From positions 4,633,519 to 4,697,518 of the forward strand of contig CM039514.1 of NCBI GenBank assembly GCA_022432975.1: a stretch of 64,000 nt of DNA. Direction: 5' to 3'. The translations under genes and the position numbers were made by a program. The first letter of the stretch is position 1. Each line of letters begins with the position of its first letter. The notes under the pieces were generated by a model. The model did no database searches. It had not been told where the DNA came from and saw nothing but the letters and a program-made list of their open reading frames with translations. This DNA comes from Begonia masoniana. Lineage: Eukaryota > Streptophyta > Magnoliopsida > Cucurbitales > Begoniaceae. Positions 37,950 to 49,212 of the stretch are shown one piece after another.

Positions 37950-38816
37950 GCAGGCGAAGAAAAGCATTTGATCTTATGGCTATAAAATATTAATACTCCA
38001 TCTAACGGCCAATTTAGATTTTCCTTATTTCTCTCTCTTCTCTCCCGCCACCGCGCTCCTCCATCTCGTCGGACCATCGTCTCTCTCCTCTTCCTTTTCT
38101 TTTCCCGTTTGTTTTTTGTTGGTTTATCTGATTTCAGCCGAATACCGATTTCTTTCTCCGGCTAATTGATCTCTAATCTTTGTTGCAATTGATTTTTGTG
38201 CATTTGGTTCTATCTGCTAGGGTTTATCGTCTCAATCCGGTTTGATAGTTGTACTTCTGGTCGACAATTACCTCGGTTCTAGGTAGTTTTGGTCCCATTC
38301 ATTTTTTTTTATTATTTCTTTTTCCTTGATTACAGTCGAGTTCCATTGTTCTTCTATTTCTTGAATAAAATGATCGTATTACGGATTATTTATGTTGTAA
38401 ATTTTCTGGGTTTTGCGTAAAATATTGTTGACTGACTTCTTATCGTGATTATTTTTGAATTGGAAGGGAGGTAGAGATGGGCCTGAAACAAGCTATTAAG
38501 GGTTTGGATGCGTTTCCTCGTGCAGAGGAGCATTTGTTGCAGAAAACGCGATCAGGGGCTCTCGGTATTCCTTTCTTCCTTTTCTTTTGCGAACTGCAAG
38601 TGTGAAATATAGAACTATGTAGGGGCTCAGCTGTAGAAGCAATTGTCTTCCTTCTTTCTCTCACATGGTTTCGAGGTCTCCCATAGCAATCCAGTAATCT
38701 TTGGGCTTTCATGATTCTATCTTAACTCTTTTTTATGCAGTGAGAGCATACAGCATTTGTATTGAGTAATTCTTATACTGAGTAGTTGTCAAATGATTTT
38801 TCCTAATGTCTTTGCT
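37950..38816 (+). pseudogene. Duplicated 5' end (leader, exon 1, part of intron 1) of the ERGIC3-like gene
   Basis: About 0.85 kb nearly identical to 48700-49552. It includes the CT-rich leader and the complete first coding exon (38477-38564, beginning MGLKQAIKGLDAFPRAEEH) with its splice donor. Similarity stops abruptly at 38816, within intron 1, and the next sequence belongs to the ERO1 gene. No exon 2 follows, so this copy cannot encode the receptor. Because promoter and donor are kept, it could be transcribed and spliced into downstream exons; that is speculation. Confidence 0.88.
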
Positions 38817-38932
38817 ATAATGGCTTCTTGGCCCAGTGGATCCTTTGATTGAACGTTGGGGCGATTGGACTTATAATCTTTTTAATGGTTTTATGGTGTT
38901 CTGCGTTTTGAGCTTGTGATGATATTGCGTTT

Positions 38933-41900
38933 ATGGAGAAGGGAAATGAGAATGCGATGACGAAGAGAAATAGGAAGGGAATGGAGTTTGCAGCATTTGG
39001 GGCTTTGTTTGTGGTGTTAATGGGTACAGCTTTCACCTCTACAACCATTTCTTCCAACTTTCCTGTCTTTCTCAAGAATCCCAAGTCTTGTTTCTGCTCT
39101 CAGGTTCTCCCTCTTTTTCTCTCTCTCTAAGTTTACCACCTTCTGTTTCTTAATCCAATCAACAGCAGGTATAACGATTGTACAAGGCTTTGTGCTTTTT
39201 GTGTTATGATCAGATGGAATTTTGTCTTCCCTTTTGCCTCTTTTTATGTTACTCAGTGCATGCAGTTACTTTGACATAAACTTTAATCTCTAGAATATAT
39301 TAGTAACATTTGGATTTAATTTCTATCATATAGGATTCAAATAAGCACACCGGCATCATTGAGACTGTTGTTGTGACTATGAAACTGTTGACAATCTCAA
39401 CGGAGAGGTCTTACATCCTCTGCTACAAGACCTTGTTACGACGCCTTTTTTTCGGTATTTTAAGGTGAGATCTGTTCTGTCACTAACTCCTTCACTGCGA
39501 ATTTTCCTTTTAGAGAACATATTTCTTTGCAGTACAAAACTTGTGATATTATGTGTCTGCAGAGGTTTTACATCATTGTCATTGGGATTATAAGTATTGT
39601 CCCTTGATAAATTAGAAAAAATTTCAAGATGACTGAACTATCATGAAAAATTAACCATTTTGTTGATTTTAATACATGAAATAAGAGATTCTTTCGGTTT
39701 GTCGGTATAGATGTCAAATGTATAATCTTTTATCTTGTTCTTTTGTTGAGTGGTTTGATGTTCTTCTTGATTAATTTACAGCCATTGCTTGCTACTTTGT
39801 TTTATACCATGATAGTGCAATTTGATTTCCTTGTGAATTAGTAATTAATATTTCTTTTCTATGATTTTGCCTTAGTGATTGAATTGTAACAGTTTGATCA
39901 TAAAATTTCTTATCAATGTTAAGGGTGTGAGCTAGTTTCTAAGCATATATTAGATGCACAAATGCTAAAGCTTATTCGTTAATTTTTCAATTATATTGTC
40001 TCTGACTTATCCTTCTTCGACTATCTCGGAGTTGAACTAGTTTCTGATGAGTAATGCTTTTAACTTCACTTCTTTCAGTGCAAGTTTTCATATTGATTGC
40101 AATTTGTGCCCAGAGGTAAAAAAAAAAAATTGGGTACAGTAATGCTGAGCTAAATAATTGTCATGACTTCTTTGCTTACAACCATTTTAATTTGTTTACA
40201 TCGAATAAATTACTGTGCACCTCCACATTGTGATTGGTAGAGATCTGAAGTAGATTTTCTATTATTTTTTAATTTTATTTTATTCGTTAGTTTGAGATAC
40301 ATCTGTGCATTTCGATTCTACTTGCTCTTTCTAAACCTTTTCTTTCTATTAGACTTTTCATATTTTTCTGTAAAATAACAATTTTGAGTAACATTTTGAT
40401 ATCTTTTATTCCTTATGGAGACTAAATTAATGAGTTGTGATTATAGGTCAAACTGTGGTGTGATTGTCCGTATTGGCCCGATGATGGTATGTGCCAACTG
40501 CGAGATTGCAGTGTCTGCGAATGCCCGGAAAATGAATTTCCAAACTCTTTTAAAAAGCCGTTTAATCCTCTTCTTCCTTCTAATAATCTGGTGTGCCAAG
40601 AGGCAAAGCCACAGGCAACTGTAGACCGAACACTTGACCATAAGGCTTTCAGAGGCTGGATAGAGATAGACAATCCCTGGACAAACGATGACGAAACAGA
40701 TAATGGTAATTGCAACAATATTTGTGTATATGCTATTGTTTGTTATTATTATTTGATTTTATTTGTTTGTTAGTAAGGTCTCAATTGAAGTTTCAGACCT
40801 TACTAAAGAGTCAATTGTCGATATTTGAGACAACATTAATTTTACTATTGCTAAGCGGATCTATTGTTCTGAGTTATTTAAAATTTATCTTTTTAGTGTA
40901 GTTTTTTTTTTTAATTTATCATTTTTTTCTCTTTTCTCTTTTTCTGGAAAATGGTTTTTTTTCTCTCTTTTTTTTTTTAACGGTGGGAAAAAGCTTTTGG
41001 AAATGTCTATTATGTTCAACAAATATCTTGTTTACATTTTAATATATGATTTCTTAATGCCACAATCGTGAATTGGTGCATTGTTGACCAAATTTTGCAT
41101 GTCGACTGACATTGCCTTTCAAATTGATTTTTGTATTATAGCACCATTAGCAATATGCTTTTCACCATGAAAGGTAATGAACTCAAAATTTGAGTTTCTG
41201 CAGGTGAGTTGACATACGTGAACCTTCAACTAAATCCAGAGCGTTACACAGGCTATGTCGGTCCATCAGCGAGAAGGATATGGGATGCTATATATTTAGA
41301 AAATTGTCCAAAATGTGAGTTTTTTATGTCTGCCCTTATAATAAATAATACATGAAATTGGCATTTAAATTTTTTTTTTTTTTTTTTGTTTTAAATTTTG
41401 GGTGCAGATTCTTCTGGAGAGATTTGCCCAGATAAAAAAGTATTATACAAATTAATATCTGGTCTACACTCTTCAATCTCAATTCACATAGCTACTGATT
41501 ATCTTCTTGACAAAACTACAAATCAGGTTCTTTTCCACCACGTAGCAATCCCATTCTGATTACTCTAGAATTTTCCAATCGAATATTTGCAAGATGAGGC
41601 GCAATCTTTTAATTTTTCTAGTAAAACTATATGCATTTGGGTAGAAATAATTTTGGCAATTACAACTAATATAAAGCCTGGAGAAGAGCTGTTATGTTGT
41701 AATAACTCTACTTTTCTTTGATTTAATTTCAGTGGGGTGAAAATTTAGAGATCATGTACGATCGCGTTCGTAACTTGTACTTCACGTTCCTCTTCGTTTT
41801 ACGAGCAGTGACTAAAGTGAGCCTCTTTTGCACAAATGTTTGAAGCACGCTAGGTCAAATGCTAATTGTTTATATTTTTATAAACGAATAATTATAGGCA

Positions 41901-42832
41901 AGTGATTATTTGGAGCAAGCCGAGTATGACACCGGTAACAATGTAGAGGATCTGAAAACACAGTCTTTGGTCAAGCAGCTTCTGCATAATCCTAATCTCC
42001 AGTCGGCTTGTCCTCTTCCTTTCGATGAAGCGAAGTTGTGGCAAGGCTTAAGTGGGCCCTCTGCGAAGCAACAAGTTCAAAAGCAGTTTCAGGAATATAA
42101 GGTTTTATTTCTCGGCTCAATTTCATCTCGTTATTTTTTACCTTCCTAAATAAAAGGCTGCTGATTAATGTCGAAAAGAAGTCTCTTTTTTAAGAAGTAG
42201 AATGCTGAAAGTTTAAGTTTGTCTTTTTCCCTTAGATTTTCGCAGTTTTTCCTTATTATGTTGTCGTATTCGTATGAAAGGGTATTGGATTTTCAAAAGG
42301 GTGTGATAAATTTGCCACCATCTATTGCAGTACGCTGATGGATTGCGTAGGTTGTGAGAAATGTCGGCTTTGGGGGAAACTTCAGGTTCTTGGGCTTGGC
42401 ACTGCATTAAAGATTCTTTTCTCTCTTGAAAGCCAAAATCACGAGGATCAATCTGTAAGTATCTCTCGGTATTCTTCTATTTCTATTTGTTCCATCATAT
42501 TGTCATGCTTCTTATACTTATTTGTTCAAATTTGATTTCACAGTTACAGTTGCATCGGAACGAAGTGATTGCATTGTTAAATCTACTCAATCGTCTCTCA
42601 GAATCTGTCAAACTCGTACGCGAAAAGGGGCCCATGATCGAAAAGACAATAGCAAATCATTCTTTATCTGAAACAAGTGTTTTGAAAAAAGTATGGAAAT
42701 CACTGGTTAAACAAAGGTATTTTACTTTGTTCAAGTTCATGTATATATATACACACACACCATTGTCTACCTACCAGGAAATCATGTGTTTTCGGGCACT
42801 TTTTGTGCAGAATAAGTAAAGACGGATTGTAG
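38933..42832 (+). pseudogene. ERO1: Endoplasmic reticulum oxidoreductin-1 gene with two frameshifts
   Basis: Ten exons can be placed: 38933-39103, 39334-39464, 40447-40705, 41204-41314, 41408-41526, 41733-41816, 41898-42101, 42331-42454, 42544-42716 and 42811-42832. ERO1 is the FAD enzyme that reoxidises protein disulfide isomerase in the ER. An N-terminal membrane anchor, the SCxCSQD start of the core, the shuttle cysteines in QLRDCSVCEC and the active-site CEKC are all still readable. Exon 2 lacks one base at 39363/39364, where GIIE should continue DCCCDYETVD. Exon 7 has one extra base near 42089, so KQFRNIS reads KQFQEYK and exon 8 enters a stop. Exon 6 lacks seven residues found in relatives, between two DRV-like motifs. 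All introns are kept, so it is a duplicated copy and not a retrocopy. Assembly errors could mimic the single-base changes. Confidence 0.82.
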
Positions 42833-43946
42833 CAGGCTGAGTTTACTCTCCTGCATCGTGAATGGAAACACAGAGCAGAAGATGAAATTCTGTGAGTAAA
42901 CATTTAAGATGTGCATACGAAGAATTTGAAGATATATAATTAGATGGAAGTCTTAAAAATGGATTCACAGTATTAGCTTACTCATTTTGCTTAGCCTATA
43001 CGGAACTACGGAAGTAAGATAGTAGATAGTGAGATTACAAACCCTTTTCGTAGTCTACCTTAAAACTAGTTTATTGCTGAAGACATTTCTTTTGATATCT
43101 TTCCGGTCTTTGGCCGGATCATGTCTCACGATATTCTCTTTTGTTGTTCCATTTTTTGATCGATTACTTGATGTTTGCAAGAGAAGTTAAATGTTTTGTT
43201 GGAATAGTAAGAAAACTTGCGCATATGTCAAAAGTTTGAAGATTTGATTAACAAACGGTAGCTCCAGTTGTATCAAAGAGAGAAGTTTCATTTTGTTTTG
43301 AAATTAAAGTCTTCCACTTGACTTGACTCAGTTGTCTAATTCGATTAGTGTTCATCATTATCACTAAAAAAAAAAAAAATGAAAGCCTGCGATGAAACGG
43401 GGGGCCAGCTGCCCGGTCGAGCAGACTAAAAGGCAGAGAAATGGTTACGCCTATCAGGCCATTCCGGGTATTTCATTCGAGTTCCTTTAAATCTGCAGGA
43501 TCTGAGAAAGGAATGAGTGGATAGAATAACATTACATGAGGTCAAGACTGGGTTGTAAGAAAGGTCAAATTCGGGTCTGAGAATTCAAAATCATCATTTG
43601 CTTATTTCGTTTTAAATGTAAATTCAATTTTGACTTTCAGATCATGCAGCTGCTCTAGGAAGACCTCTTCGAGCTCGTCCCCTCCCCTGCAGTGAAATTG
43701 GATTTGGATGGTTTCTGTAAGTAGTTGTCTTTATCTCTAAGTCGTCGTGGTCGGCAATATCTGGCATTCCATTTGGGCTCACGAGAAATAAATATACAAA
43801 AAAAAAAAAAAAACACCAGAGAAGTATTTAGTTACTTTATATCATTATAAAAAACATACAGCAGTTAGTAGTCGAATTAAAATTTGAAAATTTCCTAAGA
43901 GATCCATCAAGGGAATTGAGACAAAATAACACGAGAAATAAATATA

Positions 43947-44040
<94 letters not shown>

Positions 44041-44126
44041 ATTTCCTTACACTAAAGATCAGAAAAATGATGATGAAAATGAAAACCAGCATTAACAATA
44101 ATTTTGCATATGGCAAAAGAGCTTAC
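42833..44126. other. Spacer between the ERO1 and IMP1 pseudogenes
   Basis: AT-rich. It contains a piece of the duplicated block around IMP1 (43783-43950 resembles 44393-44553) and the long poly-A run. I did not recognise a gene in the less AT-rich stretch at 43380-43740. Confidence 0.5.
43949..44038. repeat. About 90-base poly-A tract
   Basis: An uninterrupted run of A. The same position in the neighbouring tandem copies (43797-43813 and about 44491-44512) has only 15-24 A. It is either a real expansion or a length error in the assembly. Confidence 0.9.
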
Positions 44127-44800
44127 TCTATAGAAAACTTTTCCTTGAATAAGACCATAAGGTACAGGTCCAAAGTGCCGGGAATCTCTAGAGGCATACA
44201 TGTTATCCCCTTGAATCCAAACATGACCTTTGGGGACCTACCATCCAAACAAACATAAAGAAAAAGAATTTTTACTGGCTAGTCTAAGTTATTATGTCAC
44301 CAACAAATAAACTATACACATGAACAAAACAGAAATAATACTCATAATAACTTTAATCCCATGGGAATCCACTTATAAATTGACAATGCTTATAAAAACA
44401 TACAGCAGTTAGTAGTCGAATTAAAATTTGAAAATTTCCTAAGAGATCCATCAAGGGAATTGAGACAAAATAACACGAGAAATAAATATACAAAAAAAAA
44501 AAAAAAAAAAAAAACACCAGAGAAGTATTTAGTTACTTTATATCATTATAAAAAAAATGATTTCCTTACACTAAAGATCAGAAAAAATGATGATGAAAAT
44601 GAAAACCAGCATTAACAATAATTTTGCATATGGCAAAAGAGCTTACTCTATAGAAAACTTTTCCTTGAATAAGACCATAAGGTACAGGTCCAAAGTGCCG
44701 GGAATCTCTAGAGGCATACATGTTATCCCCTTGAATCCAAACATGACCTTTGGGGACCTACCATCCAAACAAACATAAAGAAAAAGAATTTTTACTGGCA
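44036..44800. repeat. Tandem duplication (about 520 bp) carrying IMP1 exon 3
   Basis: The block 44036-44270 is repeated at 44555-44800 with a spacing of 520 bp, almost without change. Each copy holds one complete 111-nt IMP1 exon with its acceptor and donor. Flanking AT-rich sequence (43849-43950 and 44393-44500) belongs to the same repeat. Confidence 0.88.
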
Positions 44801-45823
44801 AATAACCACAAAATGTACAAAGGAAAATTCACATAGACTTGAGGGAAAAGGAGAGTAACACTAATCCACCATTTATCCATTAACATAATCGAAGGGGAAT
44901 AAAAGAAAGAATAGCTAAGAAAGTTTCAGGAAAACATTTATTCTACAATGGAATTTCTCATTATCATGAATGTAGTAGACAACTTAAGGTAAGCACATAT
45001 GGGTCTTTAGTTATCACCAATGGCTTCCTCGCCAACAGTATCTTCCTTCCAACAAAATGAAGCTGAGTTTTTTTCTTTTTAACCTGCTATGTTCAAAAGC
45101 TTGGTTGCTTTTAGTCACAATATTCTTCATCGGTAAAGAAAGGCATTGACGTATATGGATCATGGTACGCAGACTACATGTTTTGATCTCCCCCCACAAA
45201 TTTGAAGGTTAGAAATGTCAAAACAGCCGACAGATGTAATTGGGCAGCTAGCATACAATCCACAAATGAAGGAAACATGTGGAAGATTCACAAAAGATGT
45301 TTCTAGTGAGAAAAATAAATAAAGAAAATCGATGGAAGGGCTTAGGTCATTCTTCCATGAAAATTTGGAACAAAAAAAAAAAAAATTACTTCAATGAGAT
45401 GAAAATTAACTGAAAACTGGCAAAAAATCTACCATGGCGGTTTGACATCTGTCAGAGTTGGAGGGATCGGCAAAGAAAGTGACTCTGTCGCCTTCCATTC
45501 CCACAATGCGCTTGGTCACAGTCTTCCTAGGGTTTAAAGGCGATCGAACCAGGACCACATCCCCCGGACCGATCTTCCCCAGCCGATGAGATACATGTTC
45601 GGCTAAAAGAACGTCGCCGGTCAGATTAAAGGTCGGCAACATACTAGGGCCGTAAACCTACAACAATCAGCCGCACAGTGAAGCAGATGTACTTCGAAGT
45701 TCGAAACTACGCAATTTCAGAAGAAAAGAAGCAAAGGAACGAACGAGAGTAGGGGATCAAATATAAGTGTTGGTAACATGAAGAAAGCAGGGAACTTGGC
45801 TACAATGGCTGTTCGATCCACGT
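44127..45823 (-). pseudogene. Mitochondrial inner membrane protease subunit 1 (IMP1-like), truncated, exon 3 duplicated
   Basis: Minus-strand S26 signal-peptidase-type gene. Exon 2 (45657-45433, 75 codons) has the catalytic serine motif GPSMLPT, and KRIVGMEGD, which contains the expected catalytic lysine region. Exon 3 (37 codons, beginning [12 protein letters not shown] and containing SRHFGPVP) is present twice, at 44757-44647 and 44237-44127, each with good splice sites. Exon 1 (about 45823-45744) still reads DRTAIVAKF and LHVTNTYI but has a 1-nt loss and a TGA in place of the next Cys codon, and its start is missing. The gene breaks off next to a hAT remnant. IMP1 removes sorting signals from inner-membrane proteins. 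Exons 2 and 3 are clean, so decay is recent. No convincing last exon was found. Confidence 0.82.
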
Positions 45824-45904
45824 TCTAGAATTACAACTAGAAGGATATTATTAAAATGTTTAATAATATAAAAAATAAATTAATTTTATTTTTTTAATCA
45901 CTTT

Positions 45905-47351
45905 TTTAATGTCTATTTGTATCACATTTAATTTATGGAATGTACGTAATTCTATAGACTATGTCGCTGTAACTTCTCATTTTATTGATGACTCTTGGTA
46001 GTTAAATAAAAGAATTTTAAGATTTCGTAATTGTGAATATCCTTACACTGATAGTACTATTTATAGATATATTATAACGATATTGCAAGAATATTATATT
46101 CGAGATAGAATATTTAGCATAACACTTGATAATACTAGTGCTAACGATGTTGCTATTTATCATTTTAAAAATTATTTTCAATTAGATACTACTCACGATT
46201 CTGTTTTCCATATGAGATGTGTTTGTCATATTTTAAATTTAGTTGTTAAAGATGATATGACATATATTTCGCCTCATATTGAATTAATTAGATCCACAAT
46301 TTCATATATAATTGGATCTAATTCGAGGCAACAAGAATATAGAGATTTTTGTAAAGCTGTCCAACTTAAACCACGAAAATTAAAAACTGATGTAGATAAT
46401 AAGTGAAATTCTACTTATTTAATGTTAAAAAATGTTAGGCCATATTGGCAAGTTATTTGTGTTTTTCTTAATGAGAAAACACTAAGTATTAATCTTGATA
46501 AATCTAGTTGCGATGTAGCTAATATATTTCTTGATTTTTTAAAACCATTTTATGATACTACAAATGAATGTTCGAGAATTTATTATCTCATTTCTCATTT
46601 TATTCTCCTAATTTTTATAAACTTAATGGGTAATTTTACACAATATCGACAAATAGATGAATTTATAGATATACTGAATAAAATAAAAACAAAATTTAAA
46701 AAATATTGGTTTGACATTCCTCCTATATTTTGTTATGCAAGTATAATGAATACTAGATATAAATTAAAAGGAATATGTCTCATGATTAACAAAATTTTTA
46801 TTAATTTACATACTACTTCTTTATTTTCTATTAATCAAATAACTAATGGAATTACTAGTTTATATTCTTCTTATGAATCTAAATATTCCAATGTTAGTCT
46901 TTCACGTGTTTCTTCACATGCTAGTTCAAGTAGTAGTGGTAAAAATATTGTAGGTTTACCATTTGATATTCATAATATTTGGAATCAATTAGATACAGAT
47001 GTTTACGCTAGTTCTATACGAAATGAACTATAAATTTATTTTGACACTCGATATCAATTTTCTTGCGAAGCAAACTTTGATATATTAGATTGGTGGAAAA
47101 TGTTTTCCACTACCTATCATATTCTTTCTATAATGACACGTGATCTACTAGCACCTCCGGTCTCTACTGTAGCATCGGAGTCTGCTTTTAGTGCAGGTGG
47201 ACGTGTGTACGATGAACGTCAATGATGACTTGCACCCGATCTCGTGGAGGCACTCATTTGTATGAAGGATTGGAGCGACGCCATTACGAGAAACCAACAA
47301 CGAGATGACAAAATACTTGAAGACTTTAAAAATTTGGATGTTGAAGATTAG
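45905..47351 (+). pseudogene. hAT-family transposase, 5'-truncated and decayed
   Basis: One reading frame can be followed for about 480 codons, interrupted only by stop codons. It starts inside the RNase-H-like catalytic core (SICITFNLW, then VAVTSHFID), passes ITLDNTSANDVA and HILNLVVKD, and ends in the hAT dimerisation domain (DILDWWKMF, then VASESAFSAGGRVYD). The BED zinc finger and the N-terminal part are absent. In-frame stops occur at about 46004 (TAG after DDSW), at 46404 (TGA in place of the Trp of NKWNSTY), at 47032 (TAA) and at about 47223 (two TGA). No frameshift was found. It resembles RICESLEEPER-like domesticated or active hAT proteins in layout. Confidence 0.85.
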
Positions 47352-47816
47352 CATTGTAATTTACATTTTGAAATATTTTTTCAACTTGTAATTTTTTTTG
47401 ACATTTTGCATATGATTGACAGTTAGATGAGTGCCAACCTAGTTGAGACGTGTCTAATTTGTAGTGATACAGATGTCAAATTTATAATGAATATTGTAAT
47501 TTATATATATTTGATATCTTCCGTTTTTTTTATAATTAAATGTCATTTTTGTATTAATTCAAGATTTTTATTATTTACACGACTAACTATCTATCATATT
47601 TTATCATTACTATAATAAAATATTTATTATAGTTTTAATAAATAAAAGTTTAATAAAATATATAATATATTTATATAAAATAATTTTATTTATGTAAGTT
47701 CGACTTGTTAAGCTCGGCTTGTTAGCCTCGTTGTTCACGAGTCGGGTCGGGTTGAAAATTTTTTGAGGCCAGCTCGTTAGGCTTGTTAGGCTCGGCCAGC
47801 TCGTTTAACATTTATA
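45905..47816 (+). mobile_element. hAT element remnant with an intact 3' end
   Basis: The right end, GCTCGTTTAACATTTATA, and its GCTCG-rich subterminal region match the end of the 1.2 kb hAT element at 4794-5984. The left end is missing, and IMP1 pseudogene sequence begins within about 100 bp of it. No target duplication can be assigned. This copy shows which transposase family could have mobilised the short element. Confidence 0.75.
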
Positions 47817-48185
47817 GTGATGCATGATGTCATATAGTGTAGAATTTGAGAGTAAAATATAACATTATTTATAAGTAAAACTTTTTTTCATGCTTAATCA
47901 ATTAATTGGTATATAATATTTTTGACAATTATTGATATATATTGTTAATATGACAATTAGTGATTGATATAATTAATATGATATAGCACAAATAATTACA
48001 ATAATCAATGATTAGTCAGTTAAGAGGTAATAATTGAAAGATAAAAATAGAGAGTGAACTTATTATTACTTTAAATTATTCGATGAATTGATTAAATGAT
48101 AGTTAAAAAAAGAATATTGAAATTACAATTAATTTAATTACAAAGTGAAATTATGATGAAAGAAATAAATGAATTAGATTAATTA

Positions 48186-48687
<502 letters not shown>

Positions 48688-49212
48688 TTTTAGATTATTT
48701 TGCACAGGCGGCGGCCTTAGATTAAAAATAATACTCCATCCGGCGAGGTCTTCCTTATTTCTCTCTCTTCTCTCCCGCCACCGCGCTCCTCCGTCTCGTC
48801 GGACCGTCGTCTCTCTCCTCTCCTTTTCTTCTCCCTTTTGTTTTTTGTTGGTTTATCTGATTTCAGCCGAATACTGATTTCTTTCTCCGGCTAATTGATC
48901 TCTAATCTTTGTCGCAATTGATTTTTGTGTATTTGGTTCTATCTGCTAGGGTTCATCGTCTCAATCCGGTTTGATAGTTGTACTTCTGGTCGACAATTAC
49001 CTCGGTTCTAGGTAGTTTTGGTCCCATTGATTTTATTTATTCATTATTATTTCTTTTTCCTTGATTACAGTCGAGTTCCATCGTTCTCCTATTTCTTGAA
49101 TAAAATGATCGTATTACAGATTATTTATGTTGTAAATTTGCTGGGTTTTGCGTAAAATATTGTTGACTGACTTCTTATCGTGATTATTTTTGGAATTGGA
49201 AGGGAGGTAGAG

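Noticed and set aside
43380..43740. Less AT-rich patch with a possible splice acceptor on the minus strand, considered as a last IMP1 exon
   Set aside because: The translation does not match the expected IMP1 C-terminus (WPPxxFGSL type).
43907..44116. Minus-strand ORF rich in phenylalanine
   Set aside because: It is the translation of the poly-A tract.
44067..44258. 63-aa plus-strand ORF, repeated at 44587-44778
   Set aside because: It is antisense to the duplicated IMP1 exon 3; its exact repetition reflects the tandem duplication.
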